A program made the translations under genes and the position numbers. A model generated the notes under the pieces. It was not told where the DNA came from and made no database searches. It saw only the letters and a program-made list of their open reading frames with translations. Below, in pieces: positions 11,563 to 24,420 of a DNA stretch of 64,000 nucleotides. The stretch comes from Microdochium bolleyi. Lineage: Eukaryota > Ascomycota > Sordariomycetes > Xylariales > Microdochiaceae. Every line of letters starts with the position of its first letter. Within the stretch, counting starts at the first letter, position 1. Location of the stretch: assembly GCA_001566295.1 (NCBI GenBank), contig KQ964250.1, positions 186,001 to 250,000 of the forward strand. Reading direction: 5' to 3'.

Positions 11563-13399
11563 TTAGGCGTACAGCTTCTTCTCGTAGCTCTCCATGTTAA
11601 CACCACCCTCAAGCTGGGCGCTGGCAGTGCGGATCTCGAACCGGACAGTGCCGGCCGCGACGCTCTCGTGGAGCTCTCTCAAGCTCTTGACACCGCAGTC
11701 CTGCATCGAGTGCTTAAGGCCGGCAGCCAGGTAAGGGACAAACTTGTTGATGGAGCCACGGTGGGCGACGGAACCAGAGACACCCTGGGCGACCAGCACG
11801 CTGTCGCCCTCGCTGAAGTAGCGAGCCGTGCCCGCGTTGCTGGCCTGGCTGTTCTTGCCACCGCCGCCGGCCTTCTTGTCCTGCATGGCGTCGATGCTGC
11901 CCATGCCACGGTAGGCCTTGACCAGCTTACCCTCACGCGAGACGAAAGAAGTACCGGGGGACTCGGTGGTACCTGCGAGCAGACCACCCATCATGATGGT
12001 CGAAGCACCCAGGGCGAGACCCTTGACGATGTGACCAACGTTCTGGATACCGCCGTCGGCAATGCAGGGCACACCGAAGCGGGCGGCGAACGAGGAGACG
12101 GCGTACACGGCAGCGGCCTGAGGCCGGCCGACCGCCATGACCTCCTGCGTGATGCAGGCGCTGCCGCTGCCCATGCCAATTCTCAGGCCATCGGCACCGG
12201 CGGCGATGAGGCTGGCCGCCTGCTCACGGGTGACAACGTTGCCGCAGATGACATCGAGGCCGGGGAACTCGGACTTGATCCACTTGAGCATCTCAATCTG
12301 GTACATGCTGTTACCCTGGCTGCTGTCGAGGATGACAATGTCGAGGCCAGCCTCAACGAGCTTCTTGAGACGGATCTTGTCCTCGGGCCGGGTACCGATG
12401 GCGGCAGCGCAGATCAGCTGCTTCGAGTCTGGGAGCTTAGAGGCGAGGGGGAAGTGGAGGTTCTTGGTCAAGTCGGATCGCGAAATCATGGACACGAGGT
12501 TGAAGTCCTTGTCCACGAGGGGCAGCTTGCCCTTCTTGGACTTGGCCAGGATCTTGTTGGCCTCGAGCAGGTCGATTCCGTGCTCGGCGGTGATGAGGTC
12601 AGTGACCATCGCCTTCTCAACGGTCTGGTTGTCGTCCTCGAACTGCAGGTCACGGTTGGTGACGATGCCGAGAAGCTTGGAGCCGAGCTTGCCACTCTCT
12701 GCAGTGCATATTTGGTCAGCCTCGTGTAACAGGATCAAAAGAACGTGTGAGAAATGAAGCGTGACGATGATGCATTTTCATAAAGAGCATAATTGAATCC
12801 CCATGACATTTCTGTCTATACGGTGGAACGAAAGTTATAAAATTATTGTGTGTAATCAGGTGATGCATGGCAGGCAACGAGGATGATGGCGTATCAAGAG
12901 ACTCACCAGTGACGGGGAAACCACCGAAACCCCACTTCTCCTTCAGCGCCTTGGCCTCCTCGACGGTGGTCTCGCGGCTGATGACGACGGGGTCCATGAT
13001 GAAGCCGTTTTCATAGCGCTTGACCTTGGCGACCATCTCAGCCTGCTCCTCGGCGGAGCAGTTGTGGTGGATGACACCGAGACCTCCCTGAAGGGCGATG
13101 TGGATGGCCATGTCGTGCTCCGTGACAGTGTCCATGGGAGACGACACGAAGGGGGTCTTCAGGGTGATGCGCTTGGTGACGGGCGAGTCGAGGCTGACAT
13201 CAGAGGCAGCGAAGCCGATGTAGCCGGGCAGGACCAGGAAGTCGTTGTAGGTGAGACCGCCCTGCTGCTTGGTGTCGACGAGGTCCTCAATGCCCAGACC
13301 ATCACGGCTCGGGTACTCCTTGAGGAGGTCGAGGGCCTTGGTGTGGTCAAGCACCTCAGCGCCGCCGTTGAGCATGCTGCTTCCGTTGGTGGCCGGCAT
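11563..13399 (-). CDS. Inosine-5'-monophosphate dehydrogenase
   Basis: Two exons (13399-12907 and 12698-11563, intron 208 nt) give 542 residues, the usual fungal length. The enzyme oxidises IMP to XMP with NAD+, the rate-limiting cytosolic step of guanine nucleotide synthesis. A (beta/alpha)8 barrel is interrupted by a Bateman pair of CBS domains (about 130-250). The catalytic loop GSGSACITQ holds Cys346. The mobile flap carries the Arg457-Tyr458 pair in ARYFSEGD, and IADGGIQNVGH is the phosphate-binding strand. Joining at GTGAGT/CAG gives FPVT-ESGKLGSK, matching the family. The start at MPATNGSS follows an open 5' leader; an upstream in-frame ATG would add about 96 residues unlike the family and was not used. 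IMPDH is the mycophenolic acid target; no resistance change can be judged by eye. Confidence 0.96.
12699..12906 (-). other. Intron of IMP dehydrogenase gene
   Basis: 208-nt GT-AG intron (GTGAGT donor, CTGCAG acceptor) inside the CBS-domain coding region. Removing it restores the frame between residues 164 and 165. Confidence 0.9.
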
Positions 13400-14352
13400 G
13401 GCGACGGGCAAAGTCTGCAAGGAAGAGGCAGGAAGCAAGAGAGAGAAGAAGCTGTTGCGAGGTTGGAGTTGGACGCCGTTGAGCTTGTCTAGACGAGCTG
13501 ACGGATTGACCTGTGATCTCCTTCCCGAGAGAAGAAAGGGAAGAAAAGGTAGAATGAGCCCGCCTGCGCCGCCGAGAACTTTTTTTCTCGTCGGCAGATC
13601 CAGGGGTCGCCCGCAGAGGATGGCGGGGCAGTACGGCCTGTTAGTGCTGGAGCCACGAATGGGCAGGAACTTGCAGTCCAAGACCACACAGCACTAACAC
13701 TGGGACGCGCGTGGCGCCAGCCCTGCAGCAGAGCCTGCTTGGTGAGCAGCGATAAGGACTCGGAGACCGGCCGATAAGAGCTCAGGACCCGCCTCGGGCA
13801 CAGAGCAAGCCGTGCAGTGACGCGGGGCTTCCGAGTGGAGCCTGACGAGGCGGCGCTACGCCCGGAGTGGGCGGGCGTTGCTTGGTGCGCCCGAGTAAAT
13901 AAACAAACTGCCAGAATGGGATAAACAAGCAAACCGCCACCCTAAAGTGCTGCTGGCCAGCCCAAGCCTGTCATCGTCCTCAACCCTCGTCTTCCCGACC
14001 CAAATGCCGGCCAGGGTCTGTCTCGGAGCCTGAGTAGTTGTCAATCTAATATCACACTGCTCCCTTCTCGTCGCAAGGCATTGCCCACGACAACAAGCCC
14101 GTGCCCACGCTTCATTTCGTCCATGTTCGTGCGCGGCGCGCCTTCCTCAACACCTCCTCCACCTTTGTACTACAAACACGCACAGACAGCAACCATCCGC
14201 CTCGCCGCAACCAGCTGCTCAAAACAACCAACAGTCAACGCTCTCAGCACAAGCAAACACAGACTGGCCCATCTCGAGGCTGTCATGACGAGCCTGGCCT
14301 TAGTTGGCATTCAATAACGGAGTCTTGCCAACAATTCGCTCCCGCCGTCATC
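13400..14352. other. Divergent promoter between IMPDH and IQGAP genes
   Basis: About 950 bases separate the two start codons, so both promoters and leaders lie here. No further coding gene recognised. The IQGAP side contains upstream ATGs, including the short upstream frame at 14285-14317. Confidence 0.65.
14285..14317 (+). promoter_or_regulatory. Possible upstream ORF in IQGAP leader
   Basis: An ATG opens a 10-codon frame (MTSLALVGIQ, stop TAA) that closes 35 bases before the IQGAP start. If the transcript begins upstream of it, the frame could damp IQGAP translation. Another ATG in the same frame occurs near 14124. Transcript start and function are unknown. Confidence 0.35.
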
Positions 14353-17300
14353 ATGGCACACCGCCCGCACCCTCTCAGGCAGTCGTACACCGTCGACAAT
14401 GTCGTGCCTCAGCACCTCATCAACCGTTATCCGTCCACGACATCGTCCTCCGCCTCGTCCGGTTATTCCTACAGCTCTGGCGCTTCGGATGGCTACGGTA
14501 GTACCGCAACTTCCGTCGCCTCAATGAGCCATGGGGAGCACTCCCTCTCGCCGCACAGTCACCGGCGTGGCAAGAGCGAAGCTGCCCTTCGCCATGTGCA
14601 GCCCCGGGAGGACCGCTCATATTCCGTGTCCTCCGCCAACCAGAACAGCACGTTCTCACTAGCGAGACAATCTCTGAAGCCACTCCCACAACCACCGGGC
14701 GAAGGGCCACCTTCTGCACGCACGCCTCCGCGACCCGACCGACATGAACGGGGCAAAAGTTTTGACATTGGCCGATTGTCAATCACAGATAACCGAGATC
14801 CGCCGAAAGCATCAAGTCCACGACCACTACCACAGGCCCCATCCGCTCCTGTCTCGCCAGTCAAGGCGCCTAGTACGCCGCCTCGTCCATCCAGGCAGGC
14901 CCGTGGAATGAGTGTAGACTTCTCGACAACCTCTCCTGAGTCAACGAGTCCTAGCCACGTACCTCGCCATCTCAACTCTCGACCCACCTCGATGGTCCTC
15001 ACAAGGTCAGATTCCATCCGCCCTACGACTTCGCCAGTTGCTCCTTCATCTGGGGCGGTTGTCCACGCGCCCTTCCGCCCCCCGAACCTGCAGCAGCTCG
15101 GACGTTCCTCGACGAGTCAACTCCGTACTCTCTCCAAGCTCGCAGAGTCTAGCAGCGACAGTCAGTTCTCAATCACATCCCCGGTGCAAGAAGTTGTCGG
15201 CCTTCGTGGTCGGAGAAAGTTGCAGCGATCTGGAGATGCTGGTCCCAAGCGGAATGATCGGTACGGCTTCGAAGGGCGAAACTGGATGGACAAACAACGC
15301 CAGTTCCTGCAAGCCTACGAGTATCTCTGCCATATTGGAGAGGCAAAAGAGTGGATCGAAGACATCATCCAGGGACAAATCCCACCGATCGTGGAGCTGG
15401 AAGAGGCGCTTCGCGATGGTGTCACTCTAGCGGAGGTGGTCGAAGCGTTGCGCCCCGACCGTCGCTACCGCATTTTCCGGCACGACCGATTGCAGGCAAG
15501 ACATTGGGAAAACGTCCACACCTTCTTCAAGTATCTCGATGAAGTCGAGCTCCCGGACCTGTTCCGTTTCGAGCTCATTGATCTTTACGAGAAGAAGAAC
15601 ATCCCAAAGGTCATATACTGCATACACGCACTCAGCTGGCTGCTGTTCCGTAAGGGCATAGTCGACTTCCGAATCGGCAATCTGGTAGGCCAGCTCGAGT
15701 TTGAGCATCACGAACTCGAAGCGACACAGAAAGGTCTGGATAAGCTCGGCGTCAGCATGCCCAGCTTCGGGACAATGGGCGCCGATTTTGGCGAACCAGA
15801 ACCGGAACCAGAGGAGACAGAAGAAGAGCGCATCGACCGAGAACTTGCCGAGAATGAAGCCAGTATCGTCGACCTACAGGCTCAGATTCGCGGCGCATTG
15901 CTGCGGCTTCAGCTGGCCGACAGCATGCAGAAGTTCTGGGACTCTGAAGACTGGCTCATCGATCTGCAGTCTCGTATCCGGGGTGACTTTGCGCGGCAGA
16001 TCATCAACTACAGGCTGGATATGCGTAGATTCGCCGTCACCCTCCAAAGCGCTGCTCGTGGATATCTTGTACGCCGTCGCATGGCCAAGAGAGACCAGGT
16101 GTGGAAGAGTCGGGAGAAGGATGTGATCAAGTTGCAGAGCATGATTCGCGCGATCAAGGTCCGCCACGAGACAGAGGAAACCCGCGCGCAGCTTGCCTTT
16201 GCCGATGGTCCCATCCGCAGCATCCAGGCTGCTATGCGAGGCTTCCTGGTCAGGGAGAACGCAGAGGTCCAACGGGTGGAGACAGCTCAGATGGCAGGAC
16301 CGACCATTTCCCTCCAGGCTGCCATTCGCGGAATGCTCGCTAGGGACCGGGTCGCGACTGTGTTGGATTCTCTCGATAACAGTGTCCCGACCATTATGCT
16401 GTTGCAATCCGCGGCCAGAGCCAAACTTGCGCGCAACGAGATCGGCCAACAGCAGGCCGCTCTTCAAGCCTTCGGCCCCCAATGGACCTCGATTCAAGCC
16501 TCTTGGCGGGGGAAGAAGGCTCGCCAGCAGCTACAATCGACACAACAGATGCTCCAGAAGCACGCTGTCGAGATCTCAAAGCTCCAAGGTCACGCCCGAG
16601 GCGCTGCTGTCCGCCGAGACATCGCCAAGCTCCTGGACAACATTGCCGAGCATGAAGACTCCATCATCGTTCTCCAGGGTCTATCGCGCGGCATGTTGGC
16701 AAGGCAGCGCATTGCAACTGACCTCGACGCTCTCGATGAAGAGGCGGGCCGTATCACCAAGCTCCAGGCCAGTATCCGTGGCCATCTGTTCAGAAAGTCG
16801 AACTCGGCTTTCCTGGGCGAGCTCCAGTCACATGATTCGGAAGTCGTCTCTCTACAAGGATTCGCAAGAGCGATGCTGCTCAGGTGCAGAGTCGGTGACC
16901 TCCTCTCCGAGCTTGATTCCCACGACGAGGAGATCACGGAGCTGCAATCACTCGCGAAGGGCTTCATTGTGCGCGCCAAGTTTGTCGAGAAGAAGCGCCA
17001 CTTCAACGAGAATATGCAGAAGGTGGTCAAGATCCAGAGCTTCGTCCGTGCTAAGCTGCAAGGCGAGGCATACAAGAGTCTGACGCAGGGGAAGAACCCG
17101 CCCGTCGGTGCGGTGAAGAACTTTGTCCATCTTCTCAACGATAGCGACTTTGACTTCAATGAAGAGGTCGAGTTTGAGCGCATGCGCAAGACGGTGGTCC
17201 AACAAGTTCGCCAGAATGAGATGCTGGAACAATACATCGATCAGCTCGACATCAAGATCGCCCTGCTGGTCAAAAACAAGATTACCCTCGATGAGGTCGT

Positions 17301-19535
17301 CAGACATCAGAGCAACTATGGTGGCCACGCAAGCAGCCTGTTGGCCAACACTGCGATGTCATCCGCGAACCATTACGACCTCAAGGCTCTGAACAAGAGC
17401 TCGCGGAAGAAGCTTGAGCTGTACCAGCAGCTGTTCTTCAACCTACAAACTCAGCCACAATACCTCGCTCGTCTGTTCAAGCGTATCAGAGAGCAGGGCA
17501 CTGCCGAGAACGAATGCAAGAGGATCGAACATTTAATGATGGGACTCTTCGGATACGCCCAGAAGCGACGTGAGGAATATTACCTGCTCAAGCTTGTGGC
17601 ACGATCCATCAGGGAGGAAGTCGACGCCTGTCAGAGTCTTCAAGATTACGTCCGTGGCAACTTCTTCTGGACGAAGCTCTTTGGCAATTACACTAGATCG
17701 CCTCGAGACCGCAAATACCTCAGAGACCTGCTCGGCCCTGTCATCCGAGACAACATCATTGAGGACCCAGCCTTGGACTTGGAGAGCGACCCCATGCAGA
17801 TCTATCGATCCGCGATCAGCAACGAGGAACTGCGTACTGGCCGCCCAAGTCATCGACCACTCGACATTCCGCGTGACCTCGCTATCAAGGACCCTGAGAC
17901 GAGAGAGTTGTTCATCGACCACTTGCGTGACTTGAGGGAGATCTGCGATCAGTACTTCGTTGCCCTCGAAGACCTGCTGCAAAGGATGCCGTTTGGACTC
18001 CGATTTGTTGCACAGCAGTCCTTCGATGCCCTGCGACAGCGATTCCCCAGGGAACAGCCCCATCACGTTCTTCAGCTCGTGGGTACCTGGATTTGGCGCT
18101 TCTACCTCCAGCCGGCAATCACCAACCCTGAGCAAGTTGGCGTGACTGAGAAGTCGTTGAGCCCTCTCCAGAAGCGCAATCTTGGCGAGGTCGCGAAGGT
18201 CCTTGGACAGATTGTGTCTGGGCGACCTTTTGGTGGCGACAACATCTACCTGCAACCACTGAATGCCTTCGTCACTGAGTCCATCGAACGTCTCCACCAC
18301 ATCACGAATGACTTGATCTCCGTCCCTGATGCCGAGAACACATTCGACATTGACGAGTACAACGACCTGTATGCCAAGAACAGACCAACGCTGTATATCA
18401 AGATGACAGACATCTTTGCCATTCACACACTTATTGCGCAGGACCTCCCAAGCATCTGCCCAGGGCGCGACGACCTGCTGCGCGAGATCATGCAAGACTT
18501 GGGTAGTGCCAAGACCAATGAAAACGAAATGGTCGCTGCTGGCTCGTCAGACATCCAAATGTTCCTCACTCCAAAGCTCCATGACATCGGCGACCCTGAC
18601 GCAGACGTGAAGGCGTTGTTCATGGAGACAAAACGCTGCGTCCTCTACATCATTCGCGTCCAAACTGGAGCCAACCTGTTGGAGATCCTCGTCCGACCAC
18701 CCACCCAGCAAGATGAGATGAAGTGGCAATCACTTCTCAGAGAGGACTTCGCCAGTGGTAGTAACACGAAGGGCGCTTACTCTGATGTCAATATGGTTGA
18801 CGTCACCCGTATGTCGTACTATGACATGAAGCGGAACGCCCTCGAGAACATCATGCACCTCGAGCACATGGGTCGTATTTCCAAGCACAACTACTACCAA
18901 GACATCCTGAACGCCATTGCTCTTGATATCCGTACGAAGAGCCGCCGGCGTATACAACGCCAGAAGGAGCTGGAGGGCGTGCGTTTGACACTAAGCAACT
19001 TGCACGAGAAAGCAAAGTACCTGGATCAGCAGCGCAAGAGCTACGATGACTACATCGAGCAGGCAATGGCGACTCTACAGAAGACCAAAGGGTAAGTGTA
19101 TCGTCCCCTCCAGAGCTCTGCTCAAAGCTAACCACAAGGTGCAGCAAAAAACGTTTCCTCATGCCGTTCACGAGGCAGTACAACCACCAGCGTGAACTCG
19201 AACGCGCAGGCCGCGTTCCGAAGTTTGGCTCGTTCCAGTACAGTGTCCGCCAGCTTGCCGACAAGGGTGTTGTCGTTGAATGGAAGGGTCACACTGAGCG
19301 CGAGTGGGGAAGTATTAACTTGACTATCTCCTGCGACCAGGTCGGCATCTTCAACATCGAGGGAAGCCGCGGTCACATCCAGATTCCTGGCGCGAGCGCC
19401 GTCGTCCCCATCGAAGACCTCTTGCAAGCGCAGTTCGAAGCACACCAGTTCATCAACCACTTCGAGGGCAACTTGAGACTCAACGTCAACTTACTTCTAC
19501 ATCTGCTGTACCGGAAGTTCTACCGCACACAGTAA
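14353..19535 (+). CDS. IQGAP / Rng2-type cytokinesis scaffold
   Basis: Two exons (14353-19091 and 19145-19535) give 1709 residues. Residues 1-300 are Ser/Pro-rich and disordered. A calponin-homology domain begins near NWMDKQ (about 310-430). About 14 IQ-type repeats of form LQxxxRGxxxR run from about 510 to 900, often with Leu-Gln in place of Ile-Gln. A RasGAP-related domain (about 1030-1320) and a RasGAP C-terminal domain ending near LLYRKFYRTQ follow. IQGAPs bind actin through CH, calmodulin and myosin light chains through IQ motifs and Rho-family GTPases through the GRD, and organise the contractile ring at septation. The GRD is expected to lack GAP activity, as in the family. The start MAHRPHPLRQSYTVDNV suits fungal homologues; the upstream open frame has no such resemblance. 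Confidence 0.95.
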
Positions 19536-21473
19536 TTGCCCACTTCACGACCACCAAAACTTGAAACCTATTTTGTTTTGCTCCACAGGGACGGCGCTGG
19601 ACTAGTTGACGGGCTTGTCTTTTTGTTCTGCATGCAACGACGGTCATGGTCTCGATACCAACAGGGAAACGCATTTGATATAACCGGCGCGCAACGTCAA
19701 TGGATGGGTTAAGATGCATGACATCATGTGGAGTTATTGAGTTGTTGTTTTATATATCACGGGCAGGGACATTGGGGAAAGCGGGAGCATATCAAGGGTT
19801 TTCCGTTTTCCGCAGCAGAGAGTCACTGCCATGCCGTTTTTGCATTTCAAAGTTCGCTCTGGGCAATGAAGCATTACCAAATCATTCTTTACTTATCCTT
19901 CTAGTGTGCGGACAGTAAATACGGGAGAAGCTCCGCTTCAGAGGTATAATCAAGTACATTCGGCACAGCACATGAATCCAAAGTGTTTGAATTTTGCATG
20001 TCATGAAATGCCGAGTTCAGGAGCTGCAGGCCATCTCTAATCAAGGACTACATCGTCGACATATTAGGACTGAGAGGCCTTGCAATACGAGCATGCCATG
20101 TGGATGGTGTGTGAAGGCAAGATGCGCTCCCGCCACTTTGTGAAGTATGTACAATCTGTGAGCCTCGCTCGCGGATCGTCTGCAACTTCTGGGCTTTAGA
20201 GATTAGCCCATGCCTGGTGTGCAACAGTATGCCCGGGTGGCGTCGCGGATGCCCTTGCCTGGGTACGGTACCCGTGGCTGCCTGGTGCTTCAGCCTGGTC
20301 CTAGTCAGCACTATCACTGACCAAGAGAAGAGCCCTGTCGCCCAGAGTAGTACGGTATCAGGGCCTGCCAATCCCCTTGGGAAACTGGTCCAGTCCCGCG
20401 TGGACAAGATGGTACCAGGAAACAGGTGTGTTGTGCATCACGCAATCCATGCAAGCCCGCCTCACTTTCCTTCAGTGTGTGAGAGAGTCAGAGGAGAAGA
20501 GAGGGAGAGAGAAGGAGATTGACGGGTAGACTGTACGACTGCAGCAGGCAGGGCCGGCCGTTATGACACACACGGGTGCCTTGCCTTGCAGCTGGCGCTG
20601 CTGCTGAATGCAAGGCTTCGGGATTACTGTAATACAGCGGCGGTTCGCGAGCCAGACTTCGGCCCACACACGTACTCGTCCCGCCTTCTGCCGGCCGGAC
20701 TGAGGCTCTTTGCTTCAGGTCCGGAAGATGTGAAGTCTAACGAGTATGGAGAAAGAGGGGTTTCTGATTGTGGGTGTGTTGTATCCGAGCCTGCAGCCTG
20801 CAGCCTGGCTGACGCATGAAGCACACCGTACCACTGCCGTGCCTACTCGTTCACATTTTCCATCCTCCGTGGTCCTCGCGGGAGACGTGAAGTTATTTGG
20901 GGACAGGCGGCGGCAGCGTCTCGACCCCACCTGCGCCGAGTCTGCCTAAGGCTGACAGGCAGCCAGAGTCCAGTTGGGTATAGCAGGACTGCACTCCCTC
21001 TGTCTGTGTCACAGAGCTTGTTTGATTTTCGGGCTGTCTATAAGAAGGACAGGCTCCCTCGTCCGGGGACTTGCTTCTCTCTTGTGACTCTGGGTTTGCG
21101 CGCTTAGTTCCTCAAAGCCTTGTCTCTTGAACCTTCTCACCCGCTTTCAAGGCTCTCGCGAATATCCATATACCTACCTCCTTTCTCGCCCAGATCCAAG
21201 CTGTAATCTTTGTTGTGTTGTTTCTATTGACTTGTTCGTCTGTTTGGATTGCTTTACTGTGTCGCTGTACTCTTTTTCTCTTGTATCAGGGGTTTGGGAG
21301 GAACAAAGACAATCTGGCCGGGTCTCGATCTTGTTTCCTGGTTATTCATACCTCGTGTGCGACATCACAGCAAGAGCCAGCATCAGTCCTACCTTGTTGA
21401 CGTATTCTTGCACATATTCATTCTGGTCTCTCAGAAACAACAAGAAGGCCGCCACTTCTCATTCGACGCGACG
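19536..21473. other. Intergenic: IQGAP 3' region and AAA ATPase promoter
   Basis: No gene recognised in 1.9 kb. A TATA-like TATAAG at 21039-21044 is followed by a C/T-rich stretch leading to the ATG at 21474, consistent with a promoter and a roughly 400-base leader. Confidence 0.55.
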
Positions 21474-24420
21474 ATGGCCGACTACGACAACGACAGAGAC
21501 TCGCTCACCAGCTTCGACGCCGACGACGACTTCGCAGACTTTGGCGGCCATGTTGCGGAAACCGCCAGAGGCAGGGGCGGCCGCCGAGCAGCCTTTGTCC
21601 GAGGCCCCGACGGGAACAGTGATGACGGCGAAGATGGAGAAGATACACGCAACAGACGCCGCCAACGCATGGCCACGTACCCGCGCTTCGAAGTTGATCG
21701 GGACGTCCGGCAGGTCCAGGAACTCCTTCAGCAGGCTACGATCAGGAAGCAGAACAGCAACGATAATGACAATAGCAGCAAAGGCAACAACGGCGATGAG
21801 ACGCAGAGCGAGGACTCTGACGTCCGGTATACCCTGAGATACACGAGCCGCCGTGGCCCGGACGTTGACGGTCAGTACTCCCGAGCTCCTTCTCCAGAGA
21901 CATTCCGTCCCAGCCCAGCAAGCCGCTTCCGTTGAAAGGAGATGCTGACATTTCTTGTGCGCGGCGTAGTGATGCACAGCGCCGAGCCGTTCGAGCTCGA
22001 CCTCGACGGCATCGACGGGGCCAGCAAGAGCGCCCGCGACGCCTCCTCCGCCGGCAAGACCGAGCCTGTGATCGAGGTCATCACGCGGGTCGTCACCAAC
22101 CTCCTCTCTGGAGCCGTGCCGGGCGTGCCACGGCCATATCAAGGATACCCCCATCATCATTCTCCGCCGACGCCGCCACCGCCGCCGCCGCCGCCGATGC
22201 GGCAGTACTCGCGCGACTCGGTCTCCCCAGACCCGTACCAGCAGCGCATGCGCTACGCGCCGCCTCCCCCGCCGCAGCTCCGCGCCATCGAGCTGCACAA
22301 CACCTTCATCGTCATCAAGTCGCAGCACCTGGCCCACGCCCTGCGCGCCGTGGTCGACTACTACCCGTCCATTCTCCTGCAGGGGCCGACGCCGGGGATC
22401 CCCGCGCCGTACGAGGTGTTGTACCACCACCGCGAGCAACTCGCCCGGTACAAGAAGCGGCAGCCCGAGACGCACGATGCCGAGTACGCCCTGACCACGG
22501 CGCGCCACATCGACGTGCTGCTCAAGTTCCTCGACGCGGCGTGGGGCCAGAAGCTCCACGACGAGGAGGCCCTGCACGCGCGCGCCATGCCCCTCGCGAC
22601 GTCCGACAGCCTCTGGATGCTCTTCAAGCCCGGCGAGGTCGTCTTCAGCAAGTACAGCGGCAAGTGGACGGCCTTTGTCGTTACGCAGTTCGTCCGCGGC
22701 GGGCTGGTCGTGGGGGGGCCGCCGCTGCCACACCGCGTGCACGCCTGGAAGCTCACGTACTCTGGCGACACGTTCAACCGCACCAGCCACGAGCTCAGGA
22801 TCGAGCCGTTCCGCGGGGAGCAGGCCATCGCCAACCTCGCCGTGATCCCGGCCAGGTTCTTCCGCGGCGCCGACGGCAAGGAGGAGCCCGCCGCCGTGCT
22901 CGCGGAGCAGGTCCGGCTGGGCAAGCTCATGTGGCAGCTCACCCAGGGCCCGGCCTACATGTCGTACGAGGGCAACCTGGCATCGCAGGAGGGCGACGAC
23001 GACGAGTGGAGCCACCCGACCAACACGACGGGCTTCATGTCGGGCCGGGTCATGGTCGACTGCAACGGCAACGACGGCGGGGGTTACAGAGAGTACGACA
23101 GCGGCCGCCGGCGCAGCAGGCCACCCCGCAACGGCGTCCAGGCTCACATCGTGGTCGACCCGCTGCCCTACTTCGCCGCGCGCTGCGACTGCGAGGCGTG
23201 CGGCAAGATCGAGGCCGAGCCGAGCAAGAGCCTGTTCGCGGGGTTCGAGGGGGTGCGGCCCAAGGTGGACGAGATGCCGGCCAGCGACCTGTACTTTACC
23301 GTCATGTACAAGGTCGTGGACGGCTTCATCCTCGGCGAGCGGCGCTGGGGCTCGTTCAACGTCGACCAGCTGCGCGACGTCCAGTTCGACCGCGAGGCGT
23401 TCAAGTTCCTCGTCCTCGACGACGAGATCAAGCTGACGGTCAAGGCCCTCATCGGCAAGTTCGCCAGCGTGCAGGGCCGCGTCAGTCCCTGGCCCAACGA
23501 CTTTGTCCGGAACAAGGGCCAGGGCCGCATCTTCCTGCTGCACGGCTCGCCTGGTGTCGGCAAGACGTGCACCGCCGAGGCGACTGCCGAGCTGGCCCGG
23601 CGCCCGCTGATCTCCTTGACCGCAGGAGATCTCGGAAGACACGGCCACGGAGTCGAGCGGAGCCTGGACTACTTCCTCAAGCTAGGCGAGCGATTCGGCG
23701 CGATTGTGCTGTAAGTGTCCCCCTCCGTGTCTTCTTTTTCTTTCTTTTCTCCAAGAAGCGAGCGACACGATGAAAATGGGCGCGGCTGACAGAATATAAA
23801 GTCTCGACGAAGCGGACGTGTACCTTGAGCGTCGCCGGACGAGCGACATCGCCCGGAACGGCCTGGTGTCAGTCTTCCTCCGCGCCCTCGAGTACTACCG
23901 AGGCGTGCTCTTCCTCACGACCAACCGCGTCGAGATGTTCGATGCCGCCTTCACCTCGCGGATCCACGTCGCCCTGCACTACGGCCCGCTCACTGACGAA
24001 CACCGCGAGAAGATCTGGCTCAACAGCTTCGAGCGGCTCGAGCGCGACAGCGAGGGCAAGGTGCACATCAGCGTGGCGACGCGCGAGTACGTCTACGACA
24101 GCCGCGACGTGCGCTCGCTCGAGTGGAACGGGCGCGAGATCCGCAACGCGCTCCAGACGGCCGTCGCCCTGGCCGAGACGGAAGCCCTCGGCGACGACCT
24201 GAGCAGCATGGGCGGCGGCAACGACAAGAGTACTGCTTCCAGCACTCCTGCCAAGATCACCGTGACCGACAAGCACCTGCGCGCGGTGGTCAAGATGAGC
24301 CGTGGCTTCAAGGTGTTCGCGGCCGAGCGGCAGTTGCGGGACCAGTATGGTATCGATGACGACGAGAGTGTCAGGAACGAATATGACGATGACGAGTCTG
24401 ATAGAGACTCGATCATTTGA
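21474..24420 (+). CDS. AAA-family ATPase of unknown function
   Basis: Three exons (21474-21870, 21970-23710, 23802-24420) give 918 residues. Residues 1-132 are Asp/Arg/Asn-rich; a Pro-rich run near 190-225 precedes a long middle region seen in fungal AAA proteins. Walker A is GSPGVGKT (658-665) and Walker B ends in the Asp715-Glu716 pair (IVLLDEAD) made by the second splice. A sensor-1-like FLTTNR and an arginine-finger-like SRIHVAL follow, so ATP binding and hydrolysis look intact. The acidic C-terminus is rich in Asp and Glu. No signal peptide or membrane segment is obvious. Filamentous fungi carry many such single-AAA paralogues and their substrates are mostly unknown; I assign no pathway. 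Joining exon 1 to 2 gives DVD-VMHSAEPFELDLDG, the least certain junction. Confidence 0.88.

Noticed and set aside
11668..12729. 353-codon frame opposite IMP dehydrogenase
   Set aside because: Antisense shadow of a conserved enzyme, low-complexity Gly/Val/Leu/Asp composition.
21459..23648. 729-codon minus-strand and 613-codon plus-strand frames overlapping the AAA ATPase
   Set aside because: Both overlap the exon carrying Walker A and are Arg/Ala/Gly/Pro or Leu/Val-rich shadow translations without domains.
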